The notes below the pieces were generated by a model. It made no database searches. It had not been told where the DNA came from and worked only from the letters and a program-made list of their open reading frames with translations. Of a stretch of 64,000 nt of DNA, positions 8,697 through 16,761 are shown piece after piece. Position numbers and translations under genes: made by a program. This DNA comes from Bacteroidota bacterium (GTDB lineage: Bacteria; Bacteroidota; Bacteroidia; Chitinophagales; Chitinophagaceae). The stretch's first letter is position 1. Each line of letters starts with the position of its first letter. Where the stretch lies: positions 150,651 to 214,650 of the forward strand of contig JAUZNZ010000003.1 in the NCBI GenBank assembly GCA_030706735.1, read 5' to 3'.

Positions 8697-9671
8697 ATGT
8701 CACGGATCGCCCTGACAGGCCTGCTCGTTTTCCTGGCTTCCTGGCTCATAGCCCATATCCCCTCTGTGCACCCGCTTCCGGAGAACCCCCTGGAAGAGCA
8801 ATGGGTTCCGCCGGATACGCAGACGATCGGGTTTTCACCCGAAGCCTCCCTGATCCGTTATGGCCGCGACCTGATCGCACATACCTCCAGGTATTTTGGG
8901 CCGAAGGGACGACTCGGGCACGACGCCAATGGCATGAACTGCCAGAATTGTCATCTCGACGCGGGCGCCAGGCCATGGGGGAATAATTTTTCTGCCGTTT
9001 TCTCAACGTATCCTCGTTATCGGGAGCGGCGGGGATCGGTGGAGACCATCTGCGAGCGGGTCAATGATTGTTTTCAACGAAGCCTTAACGGCCGGCCCTT
9101 AGACACGGCAGGCCCGGAAATGCAGGCCATGATCGCCTACATGAAATGGCTCGGCAACAAGGTTCCGAAGGGCAGTAAACCGCCGGGCAGCGGCATCGGC
9201 GCCCTGGCATTTATGAGCAGAGCGGCCGACCCGGCCAGAGGCCGATCGGTTTATGCGCGGAGATGTGTCAGCTGCCATGGGCCGGAAGGGGAGGGGCGGG
9301 TTACCGATTCAGCCGGCACAACCGCTGCGACGGGAACGTATCTTTATCCACCGCTTTGGGGCGCCCACAGTTATAACACGGCTGCCGGACTATATCGCCT
9401 CTCGCGGTTTGCCGGTTTCATAAGGGACAATATGCCTTTCGGATCGACACACCGGAGTCCCGGCCTGACCGAAGAAGAGGCCTGGGACGTCGCCGCATTC
9501 GTCAATTCCCAGCCGAGACCGGATACGCAATTCCCTATGGACTGGCCCGACATCCGGCTCAAGCCCATTGATCATCCGTTCGGGCCCTACAGCGATCCAT
9601 TTTCAGAGAACCTCCATAAATACGGTCCCTTCGATAGTATTCTAGCCGCCCGAGGGGCCCGTACAAAATGA
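8697..9671 (+). CDS. Diheme c-type cytochrome, TsdA-like (thiosulfate dehydrogenase family)
   Basis: A 324-residue exported cytochrome. The ATG at 8697 places a hydrophobic helix at residues 3-17 as an uncleaved anchor or signal; an ATG at 8658 overlapping the previous gene is possible. Two heme sites are visible, CQNCH (Cys82, Cys85, His86) and CVSCH (Cys190, Cys193, His194). Between them NDCFQRS places Cys125 where TsdA enzymes have the unusual axial Cys ligand of heme 1. GNNFSAVFSTYPRYRER, YPPLWGAHSYNT, RLSRFAGFI and DNMPFG are family features. TsdA interconverts thiosulfate and tetrathionate. The direction of reaction here cannot be read from sequence. Pairing with a DsrE-like gene supports a sulfur role. 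Confidence 0.87.
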   Translation: MSRIALTGLLVFLASWLIAHIPSVHPLPENPLEEQWVPPDTQTIGFSPEASLIRYGRDLIAHTSRYFGPKGRLGHDANGMNCQNCHLDAGARPWGNNFSAVFSTYPRYRERRGSVETICERVNDCFQRSLNGRPLDTAGPEMQAMIAYMKWLGNKVPKGSKPPGSGIGALAFMSRAADPARGRSVYARRCVSCHGPEGEGRVTDSAGTTAATGTYLYPPLWGAHSYNTAAGLYRLSRFAGFIRDNMPFGSTHRSPGLTEEEAWDVAAFVNSQPRPDTQFPMDWPDIRLKPIDHPFGPYSDPFSENLHKYGPFDSILAARGARTK

Positions 9672-9972
9672 CAATAAAAAAGGCCCGCTGTAGAAACAGC
9701 CGGCCTCTAACGATTGCTTGCCATATGAAAAATTCTTATTTGCTGGGACAAATATAAACCGTAACCCGGATCACCCGACAACAACTTAACGTTAATTCTA
9801 TTATCCCAAACCCCGGAAAATAAAGACTAAAGCCGCTCTGGCAGCCTGTTCCACGAAAATTTCACCATGAAGGCCAACGTCTTTTTGCCGCTCATCCAAA
9901 TTGTACTTCTATTAACAAAAAATTAGCCATTTTTGATATACGAAATAACACGTAGATCAAATTTTGGTGCTT
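9672..9972. other. Intergenic region between the cytochrome and the TonB-type receptor, with a hairpin at 9681-9706
   Basis: AGGCCCGCTGT and ACAGCCGGCCT (9681-9691, 9696-9706) pair at 10 of 11 positions around AGAA. There is an A-run before the hairpin but no T-run after it on the plus strand, so it would be a good terminator only for minus-strand reading; on the plus strand it may be a 3'-end stem. The rest is AT-rich and probably holds the receptor promoter, but no TAnnTTTG box was found. Confidence 0.45.
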
Positions 9973-12489
9973 ATGAGGAGATTACCTGCCTTCCTGCTTG
10001 CAGTGCTGACCACCTTCCTATCCGCAATTTCGCATGCGCAGCAGGGCGGCGCTGCTCCGGCGTCCGGGTCCGCAGAAGATAACAGATCCTGCTCTATAAC
10101 CGGCCTGGTCAAATATCCCGACAAACATACAGCCGATGGCGCGACGATCTTCCTCCTCCGTTTGCCGGACTCAACGCTGGTCAAGGTGGCGCTTAGCGAT
10201 AAGAACGGCGCCTACGAATTCGAAAAGCTCAGGAAGGGCAATTATGTGCTGAAGGTCGATGCGGTTGGATATCATCGTTTCGTCAGCCAGCCGGTCCAGC
10301 TCGCCGCGAACAATTCGGCCATACGGTTGCCGGAGATCCTTCTCGAGCACTTCATGACTGAATTGACGGATGTGACGGTGACGGGCAAACGCCCGTTGAT
10401 CGAGAATAAGATCGATAAGACCGTTGTGAACGTGGATGCGTCCCCAACCAATAGCGGCCTTTCTGCGCTGGAGGTCCTGGAAAAATCGCCCGGCGTAACG
10501 GTGGATAATGACGGAAATGTCAGCCTCAAGGGCAAACAAGGGGTGCTGATTCTGATCGACGGCAAGCCCACCTATCTGAACAGCAAGGATCTTGGTAACT
10601 ATCTTCGGAACCTGTCCGCCAACCAGCTCGACCAGATCGAGATCATGACCCAGCCTTCGGCAAAATACGATGCGACCGGCAATTCGGGGATCATCAATAT
10701 CACGACGAAGAAAAATAAGAACTACGGCTTGAATGGCTCGATCACTTCGAGCGCGATCCAGGCCATTTATTTTAAGAACACCAATAGTCTCAACATCAAC
10801 TGGCGTCAAGGCAAACTGAATTTCTTCGGCAATTTTGGATATTCCTACTGGAATGGCTTCAGTGACATCTGGAATAATACAAGCACCCGGAAGGACGCCA
10901 ATACCGCCTTTTCCCGGTACAACCAGCAATATACCTTCGGCCACTATGCGGATCGCGGCCAATCGTTCAAGACCGGCGTCGACTACTTCGTCGATAAGAA
11001 CACATCGATCGGCTTTGTCGTAAAGGGCAGCGTCGACCGCCAGAAATTCACGACAACGAACAGGACAGATATTTATGACAGCCTCCGGCAGTTCGTACAA
11101 TATAACGACGCGAATTCCCAGAATTATACACCACAGACAAACCTGGGATTCAATCTCAATTTTCAAAAAAAGCTGGATGGCCAGGGCAAAGCGATCTCTA
11201 TGGAAGCGGATTATGTCTACTATCATACCCCGGGGACGGGCTACTCCGATAATTATTTGTTCAATGCCGACAAAACGGCCTCATCCGATCCGTTTTTGCT
11301 GAATGGCCAGCTTCCTTCGATAATAAATATCTATAGCTATAAGGGCGATCTCACGCTCCCGCTGAAAGACAAATCGGTATTCGAAGCAGGCATCAAGACC
11401 AGCTGGGTAAGAACGGATAACAATGCGATCTATACCCTATATAACAACGGAGATCAAAAATGGGAACCGGACAGTTCGCTGAGCAATCGCTTCATATATA
11501 AGGAAAATATTAATGCCGCATACGTGAACCTGCGGAAGACGCTGGGGAAATGGTCGGTACAGGTGGGACTACGCGCCGAACAAACCGTTGCGGACGGCAA
11601 ACAGGCAGTCGGCAACCAGACCTTTCATAAGAACTATATTCAGCCCTTCCCGACGGCCTATTTCAGTTACCAACCAAAAGAAGACCATACTTTCGGGCTC
11701 TCCTATGGGCGAAGGATCGAGCGCCCGGGTTACGACAACCTGAACCCATTCCTTTTTCAATTGGATCGCTATTCCTACCAGCAGGGAAATCCGGAGCTCC
11801 AGCCTCAGTTCAGCCACAATATCGAACTCAGTTATAATTACAAAAGTGCACTTAACGTATCGCTCAATTACTCCGTCACCACGGATATCATTAACGATGT
11901 CCTGCTGACCAAGAAGGAACCGGGCGATTCCAATTATACGACATTTCAAACCACGCAGAATATTGCCTTCAATCGCAATACCGGATTGGCGGTCAATTAC
12001 TCTAAAAAACTTAAGTCCTGGTGGACCTTGAATCTCTTTGGCAACCTCAATGATAATTATTACACCGGCGTCATCGATAGTGAAAGCGTCAAAGTGAACT
12101 ACCTCGCCTTCTTTGGAAATTTCAGCAGTCAGTTCACCTTTAAAAAAGGATGGAGCGCAGAGATCAACGGGTTTTTCAGTTCGAAGAACTATGTCAGCAG
12201 CGCCATTTTAGCGAACAGTCGGGGCATGTTCTCATTGGGAGGATCCAAGCAGGTACTGGAGGGCAAAGGTACCGTTAAGCTCAGCCTTCGCGATCCTCTT
12301 TACCTGATGAGCTTCACGGGCAACTCGGATCTCAATAAGTTCGTCGCGCACACCCATTCCGTTTGGGACAATCGCCGGATCATTTTGACACTTACGTATC
12401 GTTTCGGCAGATCCGGGAACGGACAGATCCAACACAAGAGCAGCGCCGAAGACGAACAAAGCCGGGTAAAATCCGCCGGGCAGCAGTGA
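9973..12489 (+). CDS. TonB-dependent receptor-like outer-membrane beta-barrel protein with carboxypeptidase-regulatory-like domain
   Basis: The start at 9973 yields an 838-residue protein with signal peptide MRRLPAFLLAVLTTFLSAIS ending near HAQ. Residues about 40-115 form a CarboxypepD_reg-like domain (GLVKYPDKHTADGATIFLL, KGNYVLKVDAVGYH). The plug follows at about 135-245, with LEVLEKSPGVTVD and QIEIMTQPSAKYDATGNSG. The remainder is a 22-strand-like barrel of the OMP_b-brl_3 type, with YGRRIERPGYDNLNPF and a C-terminal amphipathic strand pattern before a short polar tail. Members import nutrients or export small molecules using TonB energy. No SusD partner follows, so it belongs to the stand-alone class. 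The substrate cannot be inferred. Confidence 0.9.
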   Translation: MRRLPAFLLAVLTTFLSAISHAQQGGAAPASGSAEDNRSCSITGLVKYPDKHTADGATIFLLRLPDSTLVKVALSDKNGAYEFEKLRKGNYVLKVDAVGYHRFVSQPVQLAANNSAIRLPEILLEHFMTELTDVTVTGKRPLIENKIDKTVVNVDASPTNSGLSALEVLEKSPGVTVDNDGNVSLKGKQGVLILIDGKPTYLNSKDLGNYLRNLSANQLDQIEIMTQPSAKYDATGNSGIINITTKKNKNYGLNGSITSSAIQAIYFKNTNSLNINWRQGKLNFFGNFGYSYWNGFSDIWNNTSTRKDANTAFSRYNQQYTFGHYADRGQSFKTGVDYFVDKNTSIGFVVKGSVDRQKFTTTNRTDIYDSLRQFVQYNDANSQNYTPQTNLGFNLNFQKKLDGQGKAISMEADYVYYHTPGTGYSDNYLFNADKTASSDPFLLNGQLPSIINIYSYKGDLTLPLKDKSVFEAGIKTSWVRTDNNAIYTLYNNGDQKWEPDSSLSNRFIYKENINAAYVNLRKTLGKWSVQVGLRAEQTVADGKQAVGNQTFHKNYIQPFPTAYFSYQPKEDHTFGLSYGRRIERPGYDNLNPFLFQLDRYSYQQGNPELQPQFSHNIELSYNYKSALNVSLNYSVTTDIINDVLLTKKEPGDSNYTTFQTTQNIAFNRNTGLAVNYSKKLKSWWTLNLFGNLNDNYYTGVIDSESVKVNYLAFFGNFSSQFTFKKGWSAEINGFFSSKNYVSSAILANSRGMFSLGGSKQVLEGKGTVKLSLRDPLYLMSFTGNSDLNKFVAHTHSVWDNRRIILTLTYRFGRSGNGQIQHKSSAEDEQSRVKSAGQQ

Positions 12490-12553
12490 TGCCCTCCTGA
12501 TTAAATTTTGATGAATTAACACGCGGTTGGTGACAACCGGGGCCTGCGGCTAC

Positions 12554-12561
12554 TATCTTTG
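12554..12561 (+). promoter_or_regulatory. -7 box ahead of the small ORF at 12583
   Basis: TATCTTTG fits TAnnTTTG. The predicted start of transcription near 12567 is 16 bases before the ATG at 12583. The nearest upstream TTG (12527-12529) is 27 bases away, longer than usual, so support is partial. Confidence 0.35.
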
Positions 12562-12582
12562 AGGGTCTAAGCCTGTCCCCGG

Positions 12583-12861
12583 ATGGTTAAGCAGACATTT
12601 AGCATCAGCTTCGAATTTCTCCTGGAAAGGTCGATCCTGATCCACCTGATGGCGGACGTGGAACTTTGCAATTCCGAACCATATTACCTCATCACTCATT
12701 TCCGAACGCAGGGCCCCCGGGGCGACACCATGCTTCCCACGCTGAAGATCAAGCGCAAAGAAGGCCGGTGGGTCCACCTGGACACCGAAAAAGAATCCCA
12801 TTTGAGCGAGGCGGTCGGCGCCGGCATAGATCGATACGAGTCGGATCACCCCATATTCTGA
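12583..12861 (+). CDS. Small protein of unknown function
   Basis: I do not recognise this 92-residue product. It has no signal peptide or membrane segment. The sequence is mixed and folded-looking (FSISFEFLLERSILIHLMADVELC, then polar, then LPTLKIKRKEGRWVHLDTEKES) with no low complexity. The plus frame is preferred over the overlapping minus frame because it has an ATG, a nearby -7 box and a normal amino-acid mix. It stands alone between the TonB-type receptor and arsR. A real gene is likely but not proven. Confidence 0.5.
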   Translation: MVKQTFSISFEFLLERSILIHLMADVELCNSEPYYLITHFRTQGPRGDTMLPTLKIKRKEGRWVHLDTEKESHLSEAVGAGIDRYESDHPIF

Positions 12862-12979
12862 CCCTCTCACTGCCTGCAGTCAATATTGCCGAAAACGAGA
12901 AGAATTATTCTGTCGAAGTGAATACGTGATTACCGGATAATAACGGGCGGCAAAAAATAAATGTCGCAAATAAATTTGC

Positions 12980-13021
12980 GCAACCGATCAGTTGCCTTTA
13001 TATTTGCAACCATTCAGTTGC
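12980..13021 (+). promoter_or_regulatory. ArsR promoter flanked by two operator-like palindromes
   Basis: GCAAC-CGATCA-GTTGC (12980-12995) and GCAAC-CATTCA-GTTGC (13006-13021) share the same 5-base inverted arms and are 26 bases apart. Between them lies TATATTTG (12999-13006), a perfect -7 box, with a TTG 23 bases upstream (12976-12978). The spacing fits repression by a dimeric winged-helix regulator bound at both sites, presumably the ArsR protein encoded next. Confidence 0.65.
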
Positions 13022-13039
13022 TAATATAATCTTACGTCG

Positions 13040-13360
13040 ATGCGCAGAGATGTTTTTCAGGCCATTGCCGACCCAACGCGCCGGGCGATCCTGAGCCTGT
13101 TGGCCCTTCAGGCCATGACCCCCAACGCGGTGACCACGCATTTCCGGAGTAGCCGGCAGGCCATATCCAAACACATAAAGATCCTCGCCGAATGCAAGCT
13201 GGTAACCCGGAAGCAGACCGGTAGGGAGATATACTATCAATTCAACCCGCAAAAAATGAAAGAGGTCGATACCTGGATGCAACCATTTCGTGCATTGTGG
13301 GAAAACCGCTATTCTCAATTGGACAACGTATTGAAAAATCTAAAAAGCAAAGAATCATGA
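13040..13360 (+). CDS. ArsR-family winged-helix transcriptional regulator
   Basis: A 106-residue repressor-type protein. It opens with [18 protein letters not shown] and carries the recognition helix [20 protein letters not shown], then the wing REIYYQF. No cysteine metal-binding motif of the classical ArsR sensor is present, so it belongs to the non-metal group often paired with AHSA1-type proteins. Its stop overlaps the start of that partner gene (ATGA at 13357-13360), which implies translational coupling. Two palindromes and a promoter just upstream suggest autoregulation. Confidence 0.93.
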   Translation: MRRDVFQAIADPTRRAILSLLALQAMTPNAVTTHFRSSRQAISKHIKILAECKLVTRKQTGREIYYQFNPQKMKEVDTWMQPFRALWENRYSQLDNVLKNLKSKES

Positions 13361-14322
13361 CTAAGAATGAAACGGTCTTTTCCAAGGACCTGCCAAACAA
13401 CAAACTGACTGTTACCAGAGCGTTCGATGCTCCGCCGGACATTGTATGGAGGGCCTGGACGGAGAGCGAGATCCTGGACCAATGGTGGGCTCCTAAACCC
13501 TATCGGACGGAAACGAAGACCATGGATTTCAGAGAGGGTGGTTTTTGGCTTTATTGCATGGTGGGTCCTCAGGGCGATAGACATTGGTGCAGGATCGATT
13601 ATGTCCGGATCGAACAGGGCAAAAGCATGACTACTATAGACTCTTTTTGCGATGAAACGGGTAACAGGAACGCGAATATGCCCGCCATGAACTGGAAAAA
13701 GGAGTTCAGCCAGACGCAGGACGGCACCCTGGTGAAGGTCGAGATCGTCTTCAATTCAACGGCCGATATGGAGACGATCATCAAGATGGGCTTCCAGGAG
13801 GGCTTTACCATGGGCCTGGGCAACCTGGATCATTACCTCAGCACGCAATTTCGGATGCGGAAAGAAATGAAAACGACCAACAAGGCCAGGGTGACGAGTT
13901 ACCTGAATTTCCCCGGAAAAACAGAAGAGGCCTTTAACTTCTACAAGCAGGTGTTCAACGGTCAATTCACCGGCGTTGGGTTAAGGAGGTTCGGCGATGT
14001 GGAATTGCCGGCCGGTATTCCACCAATGAATGATGCCGACAAACGATTGATCATTCATGCGGAATTGACCATCATGGGCGGCTACGTGCTCATGGCGACC
14101 GACGCACCCGAGAGTATGGGCTTTACGCTCCAAACCGGTAATAACATGCATATAAACCTCGAGCCCGATTCCAGGGAAGAAACCAAAAGGTTATTCGATG
14201 CGCTTTCAGAAGGCGGTACGGTTACCATGCCGTTGGAGGATATGTTCTGGGGCGCATACTTCGGCTCATGCACGGACAAGTACGGCATCAATTGGATGTT
14301 GCATTATCAAACAGCGGGATAA
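13357..14322 (+). CDS. Fusion protein: AHSA1/SRPBCC domain plus PhnB-like VOC domain
   Basis: A 321-residue cytoplasmic protein starting at an ATG overlapping the arsR stop. Residues about 1-165 are an AHSA1-type START-like ligand-binding domain ([39 protein letters not shown]). Residues about 175-320 are a PhnB-like VOC domain ([30 protein letters not shown]). Both types are usually encoded by separate adjacent genes. At 13867 an internal ATG preceded by GGAAAGAA starts exactly at the VOC part ([15 protein letters not shown]), so the second gene's own start seems preserved inside the fusion. No enzymatic residues were assigned; both domains probably bind small molecules. Confidence 0.85.
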   Translation: MTKNETVFSKDLPNNKLTVTRAFDAPPDIVWRAWTESEILDQWWAPKPYRTETKTMDFREGGFWLYCMVGPQGDRHWCRIDYVRIEQGKSMTTIDSFCDETGNRNANMPAMNWKKEFSQTQDGTLVKVEIVFNSTADMETIIKMGFQEGFTMGLGNLDHYLSTQFRMRKEMKTTNKARVTSYLNFPGKTEEAFNFYKQVFNGQFTGVGLRRFGDVELPAGIPPMNDADKRLIIHAELTIMGGYVLMATDAPESMGFTLQTGNNMHINLEPDSREETKRLFDALSEGGTVTMPLEDMFWGAYFGSCTDKYGINWMLHYQTAG

Positions 14323-14461
14323 GGTCAAGCCGCCCCCGGACTATCCTGTAGTATAAGCCATCAACCTGTTGTAGTTGAAATCATTACATAGAAATTTTAG
14401 TGCCATTCCTCCTTCCGCTTTGCTACCTTGCGTGAAATGAATCCAACCTAAATTACGACCC

Positions 14462-14749
14462 ATGTCTAATTTCCTAACTGAAGTTGTCAAGAAAGCCTGC
14501 TCATTCGTGATCCGGATTGAAATGCCCACGCAAGCCGCAAAGGATATCCTTGAATTTATGGTACAGCGGAAAATAGGGCTCGACACCATGCAGATGCATG
14601 GTGCGGGGAATGGAGAAGCCATCCTGATCCTCTATTGCCAGGTGGAAAGAGATCGCGTAAGGCACATTCAAAATAGTCTCGAAAAGATCAATGGGATTCT
14701 GAGTGTCGAACTGTTGGAAGCCAAAACGGCCAATATGGTAAAACTCTAA
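14462..14749 (+). CDS. Small ACT-like protein of unknown function
   Basis: A 95-residue protein, ATG at 14462. Its alternating pattern, ACSFVIRIEMPTQAAKDILEF, then AILILYCQVERDRVRHI, then GILSVELLEA, suggests a beta-alpha-beta-beta-alpha-beta fold like an ACT regulatory domain, with ILILYCQVE and VELLEA as central strands. That is a shape-based guess only. It has no signal peptide. It lies tail to tail with the lysine-rich gene 5 bases downstream. Confidence 0.6.
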   Translation: MSNFLTEVVKKACSFVIRIEMPTQAAKDILEFMVQRKIGLDTMQMHGAGNGEAILILYCQVERDRVRHIQNSLEKINGILSVELLEAKTANMVKL

Positions 14750-14754
14750 CCGTC

Positions 14755-15132
14755 CTATCTTTTTTTCTTCCCCGGCGCGACGGATTTGCGAACCGCTTTT
14801 TTCGGCGACGCAGCTTTCTTTTTTGCGGCTGAGGCCTTCTTTTTCACCGGGACCCCTTTCTTCCTGACCGCGACCACTTTCTTCCTGACCGCGACCACTT
14901 TCTTTTTCACAGGAGCAGCCTTCTTCTTTGCCTTGCGGGCAGGGGCGGCCTTCTTATGGGTGATCTTCTTGATGGTTTTCTTGATCGCCGTGAACTTTTC
15001 GGAAGCGACTTCCATCATCTTATCTTTCCCTTCGACGATGTCTTCTCCCAGGACACTGAGCGCTTTACCGGCGAGACTCAAGAAGCCTTCCTGTTCGGGG
15101 GCAGACTTGCTTGGCGTATTTACCTTTTTCAT
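14755..15132 (-). CDS. Lysine/alanine-rich histone H1-like protein
   Basis: A 125-residue very basic protein. Residues 1-55 look ordered (FLSLAGKALSVLGEDIVEGK); residues about 56-125 are almost only Lys, Ala, Val, Pro and Arg in repeats such as KKKVVAVRK. This resembles the H1-like nucleoid proteins of bacteria and AlgP-type tails, so binding to DNA or RNA is likely. The repeat tract contains an exact 21-base tandem duplication, so length variation is expected. The gene converges with the ACT-like ORF. The composition is clear; the function is inferred. Confidence 0.75.
   Translation of the reverse strand: MKKVNTPSKSAPEQEGFLSLAGKALSVLGEDIVEGKDKMMEVASEKFTAIKKTIKKITHKKAAPARKAKKKAAPVKKKVVAVRKKVVAVRKKGVPVKKKASAAKKKAASPKKAVRKSVAPGKKKR
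14857..14898. repeat. Exact 21-base tandem duplication within the lysine-rich gene
   Basis: The unit beginning TTTCTTCCTGACC occupies 14857-14877 and 14878-14898 without a mismatch. On the coding strand it adds seven residues (one VVAVRKK unit). Being a multiple of three, it keeps the frame. Confidence 0.9.
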
Positions 15133-15231
15133 ATTTTTTTGTTTAGATGGTTAATGTGGCACTACATGCTTTGGAAAGGTAGGGAAGTCGCGGCCTTAAA
15201 TTGCATATTATATCCAATTAATCTATTTTAC

Positions 15232-16206
15232 ATGGCAATGAAAGCGGCCGTTCGTTCAAAATATGGATTACCCGGAGATTTAAGCATAAAAGAGCTTGAG
15301 ATCCCCACTCCCGGGGAGGGCGAATTGCTGATCAGGGTTCATGCCTGCACCGTAAATAGAAGCGATGTGCATGTCCTTTCCGGCCGACCGGGAATAATGA
15401 GGCTTTTTACCGGATTGCTTAAACCGCGGTCGTCCATCACCGGGTCGGACTTTGCTGGTGAAATTGTGGCAGCGGGCTCGGGCGTAAGATCCTTTAAAGC
15501 CGGTGATCGGATCATGGGCTTCGGAGGCGGTTTTGGTTGCGGATCCCATGCGCAATATTTCATCTTGCCTGAGGCAAGGGCAATTAAAGTAATGGTTTCC
15601 ATGCCCGCCAACATAACGTATGAGGAGGCAGCTGCTTGTTTGGAAGGGGCCTATTATGCCGCTTCCGTCATCATACCGCTAAAACCCGCTCCCGGACAAA
15701 AAGCATTGGTCTTTGGGGCAACCGGAGCGATCGGGTCATCCTATGTTCAATATCTGAAATACTATGGCGCCTCTATTACGGCAGTATGCGGGGGTGAGAA
15801 TGAGGAGTTGGTCAGATCATTGGGTGCCGACAGGATCATTGACTATCGGAAGGTTGATTTCACGAAGGACAATGAGCGGTTCGATATGGTTTTCGATGCG
15901 ATCGGCAAGAGCAGTTTTGCCAAATGCAGGAAGCTGTTGAAAAGGCGGGGTATCTACACTTCTTCAGGCGGGGCGATAAATATATTGTTGATCCTGATCA
16001 CGCCGCTTTTCAGAGGCAGAAAGGTGGTATTTCCGCCCCCCGTCAGAATTGATGTGGCGCTTAATTTTATCAAAGGACTGATTGAGGCTGGACGCTTCCG
16101 GCCGGTCATTGACAGAAAATATCCGTTGGATCGGATCGCTGAAGCATATAAATACGTCGCAACCGGTCAGAAGATTGGTAATGTTATTATAACATTGGAT
16201 GCATAG
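15232..16206 (+). CDS. MDR-family NAD(P)H-dependent oxidoreductase (zinc-free quinone oxidoreductase-like)
   Basis: A 324-residue cytosolic enzyme. The ATG at 15232 is chosen because MKAAVRSKYG is the usual start; the longer in-frame extension overlaps the opposite gene. The N-terminal GroES-like domain has TPGEGELLIRVHACTVNRSDV and ITGSDFAGEIVAAGSGV; the Rossmann part has VFGATGAIGSSYVQ. The cysteine pattern of structural zinc is missing. Probable reaction: NADPH-dependent reduction of a quinone or enone; the substrate is unknown. Its stop overlaps the alternative start of the following degenerate lipoprotein gene. Confidence 0.88.
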   Translation: MAMKAAVRSKYGLPGDLSIKELEIPTPGEGELLIRVHACTVNRSDVHVLSGRPGIMRLFTGLLKPRSSITGSDFAGEIVAAGSGVRSFKAGDRIMGFGGGFGCGSHAQYFILPEARAIKVMVSMPANITYEEAAACLEGAYYAASVIIPLKPAPGQKALVFGATGAIGSSYVQYLKYYGASITAVCGGENEELVRSLGADRIIDYRKVDFTKDNERFDMVFDAIGKSSFAKCRKLLKRRGIYTSSGGAINILLILITPLFRGRKVVFPPPVRIDVALNFIKGLIEAGRFRPVIDRKYPLDRIAEAYKYVATGQKIGNVIITLDA

Positions 16207-16225
16207 CAATCAATATTTGAATAAA

Positions 16226-16664
16226 ATGAATTTAATAAATCGGTTTTCTGTGTCGCGCTGCCCTGCTTTATACGCCCTTTTTATTGGCGCATTGGCCTCC
16301 TGTACGCACCATCATCGACCCTTTACCGAACAGGACCATGGCCTCGTTAAAGACAGCGTGATCCGGTTGGCCGAGGCCATTGCACGGGACGTTTCTTCCA
16401 AAGGGCCGATCGCCTGGCTGGACTATTTTGACGATTCCCCCGGCTTTTTTATGGCTAATGATGGCAATCTGGCCTTCCGCGATTATCAGGCAGCAAAGAA
16501 GTTCATCCAGGACACACTGGTAATCAGGGTCGGAGTTTCATGAGGTGTTAACGGCCACCGACGGGCGGCGTCTGATGACAGACGGCTATTTTACCGGAAC
16601 CGCCCGGTTGACCACTCGGGGCTGGAAGCTGATAAATCTTCATTGGTCGACGAAGAAGCCCTGA
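16226..16664 (+). pseudogene. Degenerate NTF2/SnoaL-like lipoprotein gene (internal deletion with frameshift)
   Basis: The intact part (16226-16543) encodes a lipoprotein signal with an ASC lipobox, then DSVIRLAEAIARDVSSKGPIAWLDYF and an NTF2-like start, and stops after DTLVIRVGVS. In another frame the sequence continues from about 16527 as SEFHEVLTATDG, DGYFTGTARLTTRGWKLINLHW and STKKP, stopping at 16662-16664. These two parts fit the beginning and end of one SnoaL-like lipoprotein, but roughly 25-30 residues between them are missing and the frame has shifted. The middle was therefore probably lost by an out-of-frame deletion. An ATG at 16199 overlapping the preceding gene is an alternative start. 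Confidence 0.7.
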
Positions 16665-16761
16665 TGACAACCTTCGAACCATTTGCATAAATGATTTGTT
16701 GTATATCAGGCGATTTATATGAAAAAAAACTGAAATATTAACCAAATTGCCCCATAAGTTC

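Noticed and set aside
14956..15231. Upstream extension of the MDR oxidoreductase frame
   Set aside because: It runs through the opposite lysine-rich gene and lacks family similarity; the protein starts at 15232.
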